Shown piece after piece: positions 37,135-47,211 of a stretch of 64,000 bases of DNA. Source of the stretch: Phycicoccus endophyticus (GTDB taxonomy: Bacteria; Actinomycetota; Actinomycetes; Actinomycetales; Dermatophilaceae); NCBI RefSeq assembly GCF_011326735.1, contig NZ_JAANCN010000012.1, positions 31,491 to 95,490 on the forward strand, in the 5' to 3' direction. The notes beneath the pieces were generated by a model. It made no database searches. It was given only the letters and a program-made list of their open reading frames with translations, and was not told the origin of the DNA. The position numbers and the translations under genes are program-made. The number at the start of each line of letters is the position of its first letter. Position 1 is the stretch's first letter.

Positions 37135-40100
37135 TCACCTGTCGAAGGCGCGGGCGACGAGGTCGGCCTGCTCGGCCTGGTGCTGCTTGGTCGAGCCGGC
37201 CGCGGGGGAGGCCGAGCGCGGGCGGGAGACCACCCGGATCGGACGCTCCTCGCCGTGGGCCGCGAGGGCCTCGGGCAGGTTGAGCGCGAGGAAGGGCCAG
37301 GCACCCATGTTCTCCGGCTCGTCCTGGACGACGACGACCTCGGCCTCGGGGTAGTCCGCGAGCGCCGCGGCGAGCTCGGCGCCGGGCACCGGGTAGTACT
37401 GCTCGAGCCGCAGCACGGCCGTCGCGGTGTCACCGCGGCGCTCGCGCTCGGCCTCGAGGTCGTAGACCGCCTTGCCGGCGGCGAGCAGCACGCGCGTCAC
37501 CCGGCCCTCGGTGGCGCCCTCCCGGTCGGGCAGGACCGGGCGGAAGGTGCCGCTCGTGAAGTCCTCGACGCTGCTCGCGGCCGCCTTCATCCGCAGCATC
37601 GACTTCGGGGTGAAGACGATGAGCGGCTTGCGCGGGCGGGCGTAGGCCTGCCGGCGCAGCAGGTGGAAGTACGACGCGGGGGTCGAGGGGTAGGAGACGG
37701 TCATGTTGCCCTCGGCGCACATCGTGAGGAAGCGCTCGATCCGGCCGCTGGAGTGGTCCGGCCCCTGCCCCTCGTAGCCGTGGGGGAGGAGGAGGACGAC
37801 CGAGGAGCGCTGGCCCCACTTCTGCTCGCCGCTGGAGATGAACTCGTCGATGACGGTCTGGGCGCCGTTGAAGAAGTCGCCGAACTGCGCCTCCCAGAGC
37901 ACGAGGGCGTCGGGGCGCTCGACGGAGTACCCGTACTCGAAGCCCATCGCCGCGAACTCCGACAGCAGCGAGTCGTAGACCCAGAACCGCGCCTGGTTGC
38001 CCAGGTAGAGCAGCGGGGTCCACTCCGAGGCGTTCTCCTTGTCGATGAGCACCGCGTGCCGCGAGACGAACGTGCCGCGTCGGGTGTCCTGGCCACACAG
38101 GCGCACGGGCGTGTTCTCCATGAGCAGCGAGCCGAACGCGAGCAGCTCCCCGGTGCCCCAGTCGATGCCGCCCTCGCGGGTGCTCTTGGTGCGCTTGTCG
38201 AGCATCTGGCGCAGCTTGGGGTGGACGGTGAAGCCGGGAGGCGGCGAGCTGAAGGCGTCGCCGATGTGGTGCATCGTCTCGAGGCTGATCGCCGTGTCGG
38301 TGGCCGAGTGGCTCGTCCGGTCGGCGTAGGGCGCCTGGGCAGCCGGCGGCTCGAGCCCGGAGCCGGCGTCGGCCGGACGGCCGGACTCGGCGTCGCGCTC
38401 GGCCGACTTCAGGGCCTCCTTGGTCTCGACGAAGACCCGCTCCAGCTGCTGCTGGTAGTCGCGCAGCGCGGCCTCGGCGTCCTCGACGGTGATGTCGCCG
38501 CGGCCGATGAGGGCCTCGGTGTAGAGCTTGCGGACGCTGCGCTTGGCCTCGATGAGGTTGTACATCAGCGGCTGGGTCATGGACGGGTCGTCGCCCTCGT
38601 TGTGGCCCCGGCGGCGGTAGCACACGAGGTCGATGACGACGTCCTTGTGGAACTCCTTGCGGAACTCGTAGGCGAGCTCGGCGACCCGCACGCAGGCCTC
38701 GGGGTCGTCGCCGTTGACGTGGAAGATCGGCGCCTGGATCATCCGGGCGACGTCGGTGGAGTACGTCGAGGAGCGCGAGCTGCTCGGCGAGGTCGTGAAG
38801 CCGACCTGGTTGTTGATGACGACGTGCACCGTGCCGCCGGTGCGGTAGCCGCGCAGCTGGCTGAGGTTGAGGGTCTCGGCGACGACGCCCTGGCCGGCGA
38901 ACGCCGCGTCCCCGTGGAGGAGGACCGGCAGGACGGTGAAGTCCTCGCCGGCGAGGTTGAGCCGGTCCTGCTTGGCCCGCACGATGCCCTCGAGGACCGG
39001 GTTGACCGCCTCGAGGTGGCTGGGGTTGGCGGCCAGGTAGACCTTCGTGGTCTCTCCGGACTCGGCGGTGAACTCGCCCTCGGTGCCGAGGTGGTACTTG
39101 ACGTCGCCGGAGCCCTGGACGGACTTGGGGTCCTGGCGGCCCTCGAACTCGCGGAAGATCTGGCCGTAGGACTTGCCGGCGATGTTCGCGAGCACGTTGA
39201 GCCGGCCGCGGTGCGGCATCCCGATGCAGACCTCGTCGAGCCGGTCCTCGGCGGCCCGGGAGAGCACCCGGTCCAGGAGGGCGATGACCGACTCGCCGCC
39301 CTCGAGCGAGAAGCGCTTCTGGCCGACGAACTTGGTCTGCAGGAAGGTCTCGAACGCCTCCGCCGCGTTGAGCCGGCGCACGATGCGCAGCTGCTCCTCA
39401 CGGGTGGCCTTGGCGTAGCCGACCTCGACCTTGTCCTGGATCCAGCGCCGCTGCTCGGGGTCCTGGATGTGCATGTACTCGACGCCGACGGTGCGGCAGT
39501 AGGAGTCGCGCAGGATGCCGAGGATCTTGCGCAGGCGCAGGAACGGCCGGCCGCCGAAGCCGCCGGTGGCGAAGTCGCGGTCGAGGTCCCACAGGGTCAG
39601 GCCGTGGTTGGTGATGTCGAGGTCGGGGTGGCGGCGCTGCTTGTACTCCAGCGGGTCGGTGTCGGCCATGAGGTGCCCGCGCACCCGGTAGGCGTGGATG
39701 AGCTCCTGGACCCGGGCGACCTTGTTGATGTCGTCGTCGTGGGTGGCCGAGACGTCGCGCACCCAGCGGATCGGCTCGTAGGGGATGCGCAGGCTCTCGA
39801 AGATCTCGTCGTAGAGGCCGTGCTCGCCGAGGAGGAGGTTGTGGACGAGACGCAGGAAGTCGCCGGACTGGGCGCCCTGGATGATCCGGTGGTCGTAGGT
39901 GCTCGTCAGGGTGAGGATCTTGCTCACGGCGTTGCGGTTGAGCGTCTCCTCGCTCGCGCCCTGCCACTCGGCGGGGTAGTCCATCGCGCCGACGCCGATG
40001 ATCGCGCCCTGGCCCTGCATGAGCCGGGGGACGGAGTGCACGGTGCCGATGGTGCCGGGGTTGGTCAGCGAGATCGTCGTGCCCTGGAAGTCCTCGACGG

Positions 40101-41001
40101 TGAGCTTGCCGGCCCGGGCCTTCTTGACGACCTCCTCGTAGGCGGTCCAGAAGTGGGCGAAGTCCATCGTCTCGGCGGCCTTGATCGACGGCACGACGAG
40201 CTGGCGGCTGCCGTCGGGGCGGGCGAGGTCGATGGCCAGGCCGAGGTTGACGTGCGCCGGGGCGATGAGGACCGGCTTGCCCTTCTCGTCGTGCGTGAAG
40301 CCGTTGTTCATCTCGGGCATCTCGGCGAGGGCCTTGACGAGGGCGTAGCCGATGATGTGGGTGAAGCTCACCTTGCCGCCGCGGCTGCGGGCGAGGTGGT
40401 TGTTGATGACGATCCGGTTGTCGACGAGCAGCTTGGCCGGCACGGCGCGCACCGAGGTCGCCGTCGGGACCTCGAGCGAGGCCTCCATGTTCGTCACGAC
40501 GCGCGCGCTGGCACCCCGGATCGGCTGGCGCTGGGACTCCTCGAGCGGGCCGGACTCCTTGGGGGCCTGCGGCTCGCGCGGGGTGGGGGAGGGCGCCTTC
40601 TGCTCGGCCGGGGCGTCGGCCTTCTTGGCCTCCGGCTGCGCGCTGCGCGCCTGCGGGGCCTGGGCCGCCTTCCGCTCGGGGGCCGCGCCGGCCTTCGCGG
40701 TGCTCGCGGGGGCGCTCGTGGTGCCCTTGGTGCCCTCGGCCTTGACCGGCGCCGTCTTCGCGGGGGCCGCCTTGCCCTTCTCGGGGGCCGCCGATGTCCC
40801 CGCAGGCTTGCCGTTGGTGCCCCGACCGGAGGTCCGCCCGCCCCAGGCCGCGTCGCCGGGCTCGTAGTCGGCGAAGAAGCTCCACCACGCCTTGTCGACG
40901 CTGTTCTTGTCCCGCGTGTACTGCTCGTACAGCTCGTCGACCAGCCACTCGTTGGGTCCGAAGGCGGTCAGGGGGTCGCTGGACGGGGACTGCTCGGCCA
41001 C
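37135..41001 (-). CDS. kgd: Multifunctional 2-oxoglutarate decarboxylase/dehydrogenase E1-E2 (Kgd)
   Basis: A 1288-residue fusion characteristic of actinobacteria. Residues 1-45 form the E1 N-terminal helix ([16 protein letters not shown]); an Ala/Pro/Lys-rich linker follows to about residue 150. Residues 160-400 form an E2-like succinyltransferase domain without a lipoyl domain, with the catalytic histidine in [11 protein letters not shown]. The remainder is the thiamine-diphosphate E1 with [30 protein letters not shown] and [13 protein letters not shown]. It acts in the TCA cycle at the 2-oxoglutarate node. GTG start; a TAGGCT box at 41058-41063 lies about 57 nt upstream. Confidence 0.97.
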   Translation of the reverse strand: MAEQSPSSDPLTAFGPNEWLVDELYEQYTRDKNSVDKAWWSFFADYEPGDAAWGGRTSGRGTNGKPAGTSAAPEKGKAAPAKTAPVKAEGTKGTTSAPASTAKAGAAPERKAAQAPQARSAQPEAKKADAPAEQKAPSPTPREPQAPKESGPLEESQRQPIRGASARVVTNMEASLEVPTATSVRAVPAKLLVDNRIVINNHLARSRGGKVSFTHIIGYALVKALAEMPEMNNGFTHDEKGKPVLIAPAHVNLGLAIDLARPDGSRQLVVPSIKAAETMDFAHFWTAYEEVVKKARAGKLTVEDFQGTTISLTNPGTIGTVHSVPRLMQGQGAIIGVGAMDYPAEWQGASEETLNRNAVSKILTLTSTYDHRIIQGAQSGDFLRLVHNLLLGEHGLYDEIFESLRIPYEPIRWVRDVSATHDDDINKVARVQELIHAYRVRGHLMADTDPLEYKQRRHPDLDITNHGLTLWDLDRDFATGGFGGRPFLRLRKILGILRDSYCRTVGVEYMHIQDPEQRRWIQDKVEVGYAKATREEQLRIVRRLNAAEAFETFLQTKFVGQKRFSLEGGESVIALLDRVLSRAAEDRLDEVCIGMPHRGRLNVLANIAGKSYGQIFREFEGRQDPKSVQGSGDVKYHLGTEGEFTAESGETTKVYLAANPSHLEAVNPVLEGIVRAKQDRLNLAGEDFTVLPVLLHGDAAFAGQGVVAETLNLSQLRGYRTGGTVHVVINNQVGFTTSPSSSRSSTYSTDVARMIQAPIFHVNGDDPEACVRVAELAYEFRKEFHKDVVIDLVCYRRRGHNEGDDPSMTQPLMYNLIEAKRSVRKLYTEALIGRGDITVEDAEAALRDYQQQLERVFVETKEALKSAERDAESGRPADAGSGLEPPAAQAPYADRTSHSATDTAISLETMHHIGDAFSSPPPGFTVHPKLRQMLDKRTKSTREGGIDWGTGELLAFGSLLMENTPVRLCGQDTRRGTFVSRHAVLIDKENASEWTPLLYLGNQARFWVYDSLLSEFAAMGFEYGYSVERPDALVLWEAQFGDFFNGAQTVIDEFISSGEQKWGQRSSVVLLLPHGYEGQGPDHSSGRIERFLTMCAEGNMTVSYPSTPASYFHLLRRQAYARPRKPLIVFTPKSMLRMKAAASSVEDFTSGTFRPVLPDREGATEGRVTRVLLAAGKAVYDLEAERERRGDTATAVLRLEQYYPVPGAELAAALADYPEAEVVVVQDEPENMGAWPFLALNLPEALAAHGEERPIRVVSRPRSASPAAGSTKQHQAEQADLVARAFDR

Positions 41002-41057
41002 GGGCTATGCGCCTCTTTCGTCGGCTGGTCTCGGGGCGGTCGTGGATGCCTCGTACC

Positions 41058-41063
41058 AGCCTA
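41058..41063 (-). promoter_or_regulatory. Putative -10 box TAGGCT of kgd
   Basis: On the minus strand TAGGCT would start transcription about 50 nt before the kgd GTG; GAAAGAGG is a possible ribosome site in between. Confidence 0.4.
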
Positions 41064-41168
41064 TTACGCGCGCGTGACGCCGGGACGGCCGCACGGCGAG
41101 CGGTCCCGAACGCGCGGCGACCGGTGGGAAGGCTCCCACCGGCCGCCGCGAGACTTCGCCGTGCGGGG

Positions 41169-41972
41169 TCAGGCGATGTCGGCCCGCGAGGTGCGCCAGA
41201 TGCCGATGCCGGCGAGGACGACGGCGTAGGCGGTGAGGGTGAGTGCGCCGCCCCACCAGTCGAGCCGCGCCGTGCCGCTGCCGTCCTGGACGGCGTTGAC
41301 GATGGCGTTCGTCGCCTGGGTGGGCATGAACTGGACGACATGCTGGGCGCCCCAGTCCCAGAAGCCCAGCAGGACGCTGGCGAGGGGCTCGACGATCCAG
41401 GCGACGCCGATGCCGATGAGCAGGGCCGCGACCTGGTTGGGGATGAGGATGCCGATGCCCAGCCCGATGAGCGCCCACAGCCCGAGCACGAGCAGGCTGA
41501 GCGCGAGCGTGCGCACGATCTGGGTGGAGGGGAACGCGTCGACGTCCCGAAGGCCGAGAACGACGGCACCGACCGACACCGAGCCCGCGAGGCTGACCAG
41601 CCCGTAGACCGCCCCGATGACGAGCAGAGCCACGACCTTGGCGAGCATCGCGCGCACCCGGCGCGGGGTGGCCAGGAACGTCCCGGTGATCGTCTTGTGG
41701 CGGTACTCGGAGCCGATCTGGAGCACGCCGATCGTGAGCAGGAGCAGGTACCCGATGGACAGCCCGGCGGTGTAGACGCTGTTGGCGATCTGCTCGGCGT
41801 CGCCCGTGGGCATGCCGCCGGGGCCACCGCTCTGGCCTGCGAGGTCGGAGGTGAAGGCGTAGGCGAAGAACGCGGCGAAGAGGGCACCTCCCACGAAGAT
41901 GCCGATCGCCATGCCCCACCACATCCGGGTCGTGAAGAACTTGCGCAGCTCGGAGCGGATCGCGCCGACCAT
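41169..41972 (-). CDS. ABC-2 type transporter permease
   Basis: A 267-residue membrane protein with six hydrophobic helices (for example MAIGIFVGGALFAAFFAYAF and LALSLLVLGLWALIGLGIGI). SEYRHKTITGTFLATPRRVR after helix 2 is the typical ABC-2 exporter cytoplasmic segment. The ATG overlaps the stop of the ATPase gene by one base (TGATG), so the two form an exporter. The substrate is unknown. Confidence 0.88.
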   Translation of the reverse strand: MVGAIRSELRKFFTTRMWWGMAIGIFVGGALFAAFFAYAFTSDLAGQSGGPGGMPTGDAEQIANSVYTAGLSIGYLLLLTIGVLQIGSEYRHKTITGTFLATPRRVRAMLAKVVALLVIGAVYGLVSLAGSVSVGAVVLGLRDVDAFPSTQIVRTLALSLLVLGLWALIGLGIGILIPNQVAALLIGIGVAWIVEPLASVLLGFWDWGAQHVVQFMPTQATNAIVNAVQDGSGTARLDWWGGALTLTAYAVVLAGIGIWRTSRADIA

Positions 41973-42964
41973 CACTCGTTCGCTCCTTCCTCGCCGGTCA
42001 TGGCGTCTCGCTCGAGTGGGACGGCCGGGCTGCCGGCGGCGCCCGCGCCGAGGTTGCGGTTGGTGCCCTCGGTCAGCTCGAAGAACAGCGCCTCGAGGTC
42101 GGCCGTGCGCGGGGCGAGCCCGTACACGGGCAGCCCGGCACGCAGTGCGACGTCGCCGACGAGGCGCAGGTCGGTGGTGTCCGCGACGAGCGAGCCGTCC
42201 TCGGCGACGGTGCTCGTCACGTCGGCGACGCGCAGTGCCCCCGCGAGCGCGGCCGGGTCGGACGTCTGCACGAGCGCCCCGGGGGTGCCCCGGAGCCCGG
42301 CCATCGGCCCGGAGCGCACGAGCCGCCCGTTGGCGATGATGACTACGTCGTCGACGGTCTGTTCTACCTCGCGCAGCAGGTGGCTGGAGACGAGGATCGT
42401 CTTGCCCTGGCCGCTGAGGTGGCGCAGGAAGCCGCGCAGCCAGCGGATGCCCTCGGGGTCCAGCCCGTTGGCCGGCTCGTCGAGCACGAGCACCTCGGGG
42501 TCGGCGAGCAGGGCCGCCGCCAGGCCGAGCCGCTGGCGCATCCCCATGCTGTAGCCGCCGGCGCGCTTGCGGGCGGCCGCGGGGATGCCGGTGAGCTCGA
42601 GCAGCTCGTCGACCCGGCTGGCCGGGACGTCCGCGGTGTCGGCGAGCACCAGCAGGTGGTCGCGCCCGCTGCGCCCCGGGTGGAAGTTGGTCGCCTCGAG
42701 CGCGGCGCCGACGCTCGAGAGCGGGTGGGGCAGGTCGACGTACGGGTGCCCGCCGATGGTGGCCGTGCCGCTCGTCGGGCGGATCAGCCCGAGGAGCATG
42801 CGCAGCGTGGTGGTCTTCCCGGCGCCGTTCGGCCCGAGGAAGCCGGTGATCCGGCCGGGCTCGACGGTGAAGCTGAGGTCGTCGACGGCGGTGAAGGTGC
42901 CGAAGCGCTTGGTCAGCCCGGTGACCTCGATCAGGCCCGCGCGCGTGGTCGTGGCGGTGGTCAT
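41972..42964 (-). CDS. ABC-2 type transporter ATP-binding protein
   Basis: A 330-residue ATPase with Walker A GPNGAGKTT, signature YSMGMRQRLGLAAALL, Walker B VLVLDEPANGLDPEGIRWLR and H-loop LVSSHLL. This is the drug-resistance/DrrA-like branch; a C-terminal domain of about 100 residues follows. It is first in a two-gene exporter operon. Confidence 0.92.
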   Translation of the reverse strand: MTTATTTRAGLIEVTGLTKRFGTFTAVDDLSFTVEPGRITGFLGPNGAGKTTTLRMLLGLIRPTSGTATIGGHPYVDLPHPLSSVGAALEATNFHPGRSGRDHLLVLADTADVPASRVDELLELTGIPAAARKRAGGYSMGMRQRLGLAAALLADPEVLVLDEPANGLDPEGIRWLRGFLRHLSGQGKTILVSSHLLREVEQTVDDVVIIANGRLVRSGPMAGLRGTPGALVQTSDPAALAGALRVADVTSTVAEDGSLVADTTDLRLVGDVALRAGLPVYGLAPRTADLEALFFELTEGTNRNLGAGAAGSPAVPLERDAMTGEEGANE

Positions 42965-43085
42965 GGTCTCGTCCCTCGCGTCATGGGCTCGATCCTGTCA
43001 GTCCGGGGCCCGGGGCGCGTCACCCGGCGGGTGGACGCGCGCGTCCCCCCTCGGGTGGAGGGCGCGGAACCGGGCCGCTCGCCCG

Positions 43086-43091
43086 TACGCT
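43086..43091 (+). promoter_or_regulatory. Candidate -10 box TACGCT of the CNNM operon
   Basis: TACGCT precedes ATG 43101 of the leader ORF by 9 nt. GGAG (43092-43095) between them could act as a ribosome site if transcription starts further upstream. Confidence 0.45.
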
Positions 43092-43100
43092 GGAGCGGAC

Positions 43101-43130
43101 ATGCACCCTCCTCCACCTCCACGGCGATGA
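43101..43130 (+). CDS. Nine-residue polyproline leader peptide MHPPPPPRR
   Basis: ATG CAC is followed by five proline codons, then CGG CGA TGA. The proline codons are CCT CCT CCA CCT CCA, all ending in A or T, which is rare in this genome where proline is almost always CCG or CCC. The stop codon overlaps the ATG of the CNNM/CorC gene (ATGA), and that gene has no ribosome site of its own, so its translation should depend on the leader. GGAG lies 5 nt before the leader ATG. Runs of proline stall ribosomes; see the finding. Confidence 0.6.
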   Translation: MHPPPPPRR

Positions 43131-44470
43131 CTCCCTGGCTCCTGCTGCTCCTTGGGGTCGTCCTCACTCTGGGCACCGCCCTGTTCGTCGCGGCCGAGTT
43201 CTCCCTCGTCGCCCTCGACCGTCCGGCGGTGCAGCGCGCTGCCGACGCGGGGGAGGCCGGGGCCCGCTCGGTCCTCGTCTCCCACCGGCAGCTCTCGACC
43301 CAGCTGTCGGCCTGCCAGGTCGGCATCACGCTGACGACGCTCGTGCTCGGGTTCATCGCCAGCCCCTCGGTCGGCGAGCTGCTCGTCGGCCCGCTGGGGT
43401 CGCTGGGCCTCGGTGAGGGCGCGGCCTCCTCGGCCGCGTCGGTCCTGGCGATGCTCGTGGCCACCGTCTTCTCGATGATCGTCGGCGAGATGGTCCCGAA
43501 GACCCTCGCCGTCTCCCTGCCGATGGCCACCGCGAAGATCTCCGCGGGGCCGGTGCGCTGGTTCGGTGTCGTCGCCACGCCGCTCATCGCGGTGCTCAAC
43601 GGGGTCGCCAACCGGACCCTGCACGCCCTCGGCATCGAGCCGCAGGAGGAGCTCTCGGCCGCGCGCAGCCCCGCCGAGCTCGCCTCGCTCGTGCGGACCT
43701 CGGCCGAGGCCGGCACCCTCGACCACGGCACGGCGCGGCTGGTCACCGCGTCGCTCGGCTTCGCCGACCAGACCGCGGCCGACGTCATGACCCCGCGCTC
43801 GCGGGCGACCTCGATCGACCGCACGGCCTCCGCGGCGGACCTGGTCACCCTGGCCCGCCGGACGGGGCACTCCCGCTTCCCGGTGCTCGGCTCGGACTGG
43901 GACGACGTCGACGGCATCGTCCACGTCAAGAAGGCCATCGCGGTCCCGTTCGAGCGCCGGGCCGACGTGCCGGTGTCCGCGCTGATGACCGAGGCGGTCT
44001 TCGTCCCGGAGACCCTGCGCCTGGACCCCCTCCTCGTGCGGCTGCGCGTCGGGGGGATGCAGCTGGCCGTCGTCGTCGACGAGTACGGCGGCACCTCCGG
44101 CGTGGTGACCCTCGAGGACCTCGTCGAGGAGATCGTCGGCGAGGTGAGCGACGAGCACGACCGGGGGCAGACGACCGGGCGCCGGCTGCCGGACGGCTCG
44201 TGGACCGTCCCGGGGCTGTGGCGTCCGGACGAGGTGCGCTCGCGGGTCGGCGTCGAGGTGCCCGAGGGGCCGGCCTACGAGACCGTGGGCGGCTACGTCA
44301 TGGCCGCGCTCGGGCGCGTGCCCCGGGTCGGTGACGAGGTCGTCGTCGACGGCTGGACCGCGCGGGTCGTCGACATGGAGGGCCACCGGGTCGACCGGGT
44401 GCGGCTGCTCCCGACCCGCCCCGTCCTCGCGCCGCCCGCCGACGGTCGCAGCGGTGGTGAGAGCTCGTGA
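43127..44470 (+). CDS. CNNM/CorC (HlyC/CorC) family membrane protein, first of pair
   Basis: A 447-residue protein with a DUF21/CNNM transmembrane domain (residues 1-190; helix 1 WLLLLLGVVLTLGTALFVAAEF), two CBS domains (about 210-335) and a C-terminal CorC/HlyC transporter-associated domain. IVGEMVPKTLAVSLP is the DUF21 signature, and VVDEYGGTSGVVTLEDLVEE ends the CBS pair. Related proteins export magnesium or cobalt or exchange them with sodium. It has no Shine-Dalgarno sequence and overlaps the polyproline leader; it is coupled to a second CNNM gene by GTGA. Confidence 0.92.
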   Translation: MTPWLLLLLGVVLTLGTALFVAAEFSLVALDRPAVQRAADAGEAGARSVLVSHRQLSTQLSACQVGITLTTLVLGFIASPSVGELLVGPLGSLGLGEGAASSAASVLAMLVATVFSMIVGEMVPKTLAVSLPMATAKISAGPVRWFGVVATPLIAVLNGVANRTLHALGIEPQEELSAARSPAELASLVRTSAEAGTLDHGTARLVTASLGFADQTAADVMTPRSRATSIDRTASAADLVTLARRTGHSRFPVLGSDWDDVDGIVHVKKAIAVPFERRADVPVSALMTEAVFVPETLRLDPLLVRLRVGGMQLAVVVDEYGGTSGVVTLEDLVEEIVGEVSDEHDRGQTTGRRLPDGSWTVPGLWRPDEVRSRVGVEVPEGPAYETVGGYVMAALGRVPRVGDEVVVDGWTARVVDMEGHRVDRVRLLPTRPVLAPPADGRSGGESS

Positions 44471-45495
44471 CCACCGTCGTCGTCACCGTCGTGCTGCTGC
44501 TGGCCAACGCCTTCTTCGTCGGCGCCGAGTTCGCCGCGATGTCCGCGCGGCGCAGCCAGCTCGAGCCGCTCGCCGAGGCCGGCAGCTCCGGTGCGCAGGT
44601 CGCGCTGCACGCGCTGCGCCGCACCGGGCTCCTGCTCGCGACGGCCCAGCTCGGCATCACGGTGTGCTCGGTGCTGCTCGGTGCGGTCTCCGAGGCCGCC
44701 CTCCACCACGCCCTCGAGCCCGTCGCCGAGCACCTGGGGCTCTCCAGCGTCGTCGCCGACGTCGTCGCGCTCGCCGCGGCGCTGACCATCGTCGTGTTCC
44801 TCCACGTCGTCTACGGCGAGATGATCCCGAAGAACATCTCCATCGCCCAGCCCGAGCGGGCCGCGGTGCTGCTCGTGCCGCCGCTGGTCTACGTCTCCAG
44901 GGTCGTCGCCCCGGTCATCCACGGCATGGACTGGGTCTCCAAGGCGGCCGTGAGGCTGCTCGGCGTCGAGCCGAAGGACGAGGTTTCGGCCGCGTTCACC
45001 GCCGAGGAGGTCGCACACATCCTCGACGAGTCCCGCGACGAGGGCCTCGTCGGCGACCAGGACTACGAGCGGCTCGGAGCGGCGCTGGAGTTCAGCGACA
45101 AGGACGCCGCCGACGTCGCGGTCTCCCTCGACGCGCTCGTCACCGTCACCCCGGCGGCCACGCCGCTGGAGATCGAGCGGCTCGTGGCCAAGCACGGCTT
45201 CTCCCGCTACCCGGTGCGCGACGGGGGCGGCGAGCTCTCGGGCTACCTGCACCTGAAGGACGTGCTCTACGCCGACGACGAGGAGCGCCACGAGCCGGTG
45301 CCCGGCAAGCGGGTGCGCCGGCTGGCGACCGTCCAGCCCGGCGACGAGGTCGAGGCCGTGCTCCAGACGATGCAGGCCAGCGGGTCGCACGTGGCCCGGG
45401 TCGTCGCCGAGGACGGCACGGTGACCGGGGTGGTCTTCCTCGAGGACGTCATCGAGGAGCTCGTCGGCGAGGTCTCGGACGCCTCGCAGCGCTGA
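44467..45495 (+). CDS. CNNM/CorC family membrane protein, second of pair
   Basis: A 342-residue paralogue with the DUF21 domain (VVYGEMIPKNISIAQPERA) and two CBS domains ending VTGVVFLEDVIEELVGEV; it stops there and lacks the C-terminal CorC_HlyC domain of its partner. Tandem full-length and short CNNM genes are common in actinobacteria and may form heteromers. Confidence 0.92.
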   Translation: MTTVVVTVVLLLANAFFVGAEFAAMSARRSQLEPLAEAGSSGAQVALHALRRTGLLLATAQLGITVCSVLLGAVSEAALHHALEPVAEHLGLSSVVADVVALAAALTIVVFLHVVYGEMIPKNISIAQPERAAVLLVPPLVYVSRVVAPVIHGMDWVSKAAVRLLGVEPKDEVSAAFTAEEVAHILDESRDEGLVGDQDYERLGAALEFSDKDAADVAVSLDALVTVTPAATPLEIERLVAKHGFSRYPVRDGGGELSGYLHLKDVLYADDEERHEPVPGKRVRRLATVQPGDEVEAVLQTMQASGSHVARVVAEDGTVTGVVFLEDVIEELVGEVSDASQR

Positions 45496-45528
45496 GCGGG
45501 GCCGGGCGCGGCGTCGGGGTCGGCTCGC

Positions 45529-46296
45529 TCAGACGGTCTCGACCGCGCAGCCGGCCGCGCGCAGCGCCTCGACCATCCTCGGGTCGGCACCGGCGTCGGT
45601 GACGACGAGGTCGAGCGCCTCCGGCCCGCACACCTGGAACGTGCCCCGCCCCGGGAGCTTGTCGCCGTCGGCGAGGAGGACGACCCGTTCCCCGGCGGTG
45701 ACGAGGGCGCGCTTGACGGGCACCTCGACCTGGGTGGTGTCGAGGACCGTGCCCTCGCGGGTGACGCCGCTGGCGCCGAGGAAGACCCAGTCGGCGCGGA
45801 CCTGACGGATCGCGTGGTCGGTGAGCGCGCCGACGAAGGAGTGGTAGGAGCGCCGCAGGGTGCCACCGAGCAGGACGAGCTCGACGTCGCGGTCCTCGCG
45901 CAGGGCGTCGACGACGGCGAGGTTGGCGGTGACCACCGTGACCCGGCGGCCACGCAGGGCGCGGGCGAGGTGCATCGTCGTGGTCCCGATGTCGAGGATC
46001 ACCGTCTGGCCGTCCTCGACCCGGGCGGCGGCGGCCCGGGCGATCCGCCGCTTGCGGGCGGGGTCGCCGGCGGCCACGGCGTCGAACGGGCGGGCCGCGT
46101 CGGCATCGGCGACGGGCTCGTCGGTGGCCACGGCGCCCCCGCGGACCCGGCGCAGCAGGCCCAGCCCCTCGAGGGCGTCGAGGTCCCGCCGGACCGTCGC
46201 CGCGCTGGCCCCGGTCAGCCCCCGCAGCTGCGCGACGGTCAGCGTCTGCGACGCCCGCAGCCGCTCGACGATGAGCCGGTGGCGGGTGTACTGCAC
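45529..46296 (-). CDS. DeoR family transcriptional regulator
   Basis: A 255-residue DeoR-type sugar-responsive repressor. The N-terminal winged helix is RHRLIVERLRASQTLTVAQL with recognition helix SAATVRRDLDALEGLG; the C-terminal sensor domain contains VILDIGTTTMHLARAL and TVVTANLAVVDAL, the phosphosugar-binding fold. Leaderless GTG start 7 nt behind TACGAT. It lies directly behind the sugar importer genes on the same strand and probably controls them. Confidence 0.92.
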   Translation of the reverse strand: MQYTRHRLIVERLRASQTLTVAQLRGLTGASAATVRRDLDALEGLGLLRRVRGGAVATDEPVADADAARPFDAVAAGDPARKRRIARAAAARVEDGQTVILDIGTTTMHLARALRGRRVTVVTANLAVVDALREDRDVELVLLGGTLRRSYHSFVGALTDHAIRQVRADWVFLGASGVTREGTVLDTTQVEVPVKRALVTAGERVVLLADGDKLPGRGTFQVCGPEALDLVVTDAGADPRMVEALRAAGCAVETV

Positions 46297-46303
46297 CCGA
46301 GCG

Positions 46304-46309
46304 ATCGTA
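46304..46309 (-). promoter_or_regulatory. -10 hexamer TACGAT, leaderless GTG start of deoR-type gene
   Basis: The minus-strand TACGAT is followed by 7 nt and GTG 46296, giving the regulator its own promoter downstream of the importer genes. Confidence 0.6.
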
Positions 46310-46358
46310 GCAATCGGGGGCGCTCACCAGCGCGCACGAGCGGTCGTCGCGGCCGCGG

Positions 46359-47210
46359 TCAGTCCCCGCCGATGCCGGAGCGCTCGACGCCCTCGACGAT
46401 CCACCGCTGGAGGAAGACGAACATGAGCAGCAGCGGCGCGATGGCCACGAGGGCACCCATGAACAGCTGCCCGAAGTCGACCGACTGCGCGGTGAGGAAG
46501 GTCGAGAGGGCCACCTGGACCGTCCACGCCTCCTGGCTGCGGCCGATGACGAGCGGCCAGAGGAAGGCGTTCCAGGACTGGATGAAGGTGATCGTCCCGA
46601 TCGCGGCGGTGAACCCGAGCGAGTTCGGCACGACGACCCGCCAGAACGTGCCCCAGTACGAGAGCCCGTCGAGGAAGGCGGCCTCCTCGACCTCCTTGGG
46701 GAAGGAGAGGAAGAACTGGCGGAAGAGGAAGGTCGCGAGGGCCTGGAAGAGCCCGGGGATGATCAGCCCGCGCAGCGTGGAGATCCACCCGAGGGTGGAG
46801 ACGAGGACGAAGCTCGGCACGAAGGTGACCGCGGCCGGGATGAGCAAGGTGGCGGTGATCGTGTAGAAGACCGCGTTCGACCAGCGGTAGGGGATGCGCG
46901 CCAGCCCGTACCCGGCCATCCCCGAGAGCACGAGCACGCCCGCGGTCTGGGTGACGGCGATGAGCAGCGAGTTGACCAGCGAGCGGGCCATCGGCAGCTC
47001 GGGGTTGGTGAACAGGTCGGTGAGGTTCGACCACGCCCACGTCGGGGGAAACCAGTGCCACTCGGGGTTGTTGAGGTCCTGGTCGAGGGTGAGTGCGTTG
47101 CGGGCGAGCAGGGCGAACGGCAGGAGGAAGAGCAGCGCGGCGAGGACGAGCACGGTGTAGCGCACGGCGGCCGCTGCGCGGTCCTGGGGGCGCTTGGCGA
47201 CGACGGCCAC
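46359..47210 (-). CDS. Carbohydrate ABC transporter permease, MalG type
   Basis: A 283-residue permease with six helices. The EAA loop VEEAAFLDGLSYWGTFWRVVVP contacts the ATPase. The N-terminus has one helix then a long periplasmic loop, typical of CUT1 second permeases. GTG start one nt behind the stop of the MalF-type gene. Confidence 0.92.
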   Translation of the reverse strand: MAVVAKRPQDRAAAAVRYTVLVLAALLFLLPFALLARNALTLDQDLNNPEWHWFPPTWAWSNLTDLFTNPELPMARSLVNSLLIAVTQTAGVLVLSGMAGYGLARIPYRWSNAVFYTITATLLIPAAVTFVPSFVLVSTLGWISTLRGLIIPGLFQALATFLFRQFFLSFPKEVEEAAFLDGLSYWGTFWRVVVPNSLGFTAAIGTITFIQSWNAFLWPLVIGRSQEAWTVQVALSTFLTAQSVDFGQLFMGALVAIAPLLLMFVFLQRWIVEGVERSGIGGD

Positions 47211-47211
47211 G

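Noticed and set aside
37180..41229. A 1349-codon open frame antisense to kgd, and a 760-codon one antisense to UPF0182 (4939-7221)
   Set aside because: Their residue composition (Val/Asp/Arg/Gly/His-rich, no domain) is what the complement of a GC-rich coding strand gives; the opposite strands encode clear, complete family members.
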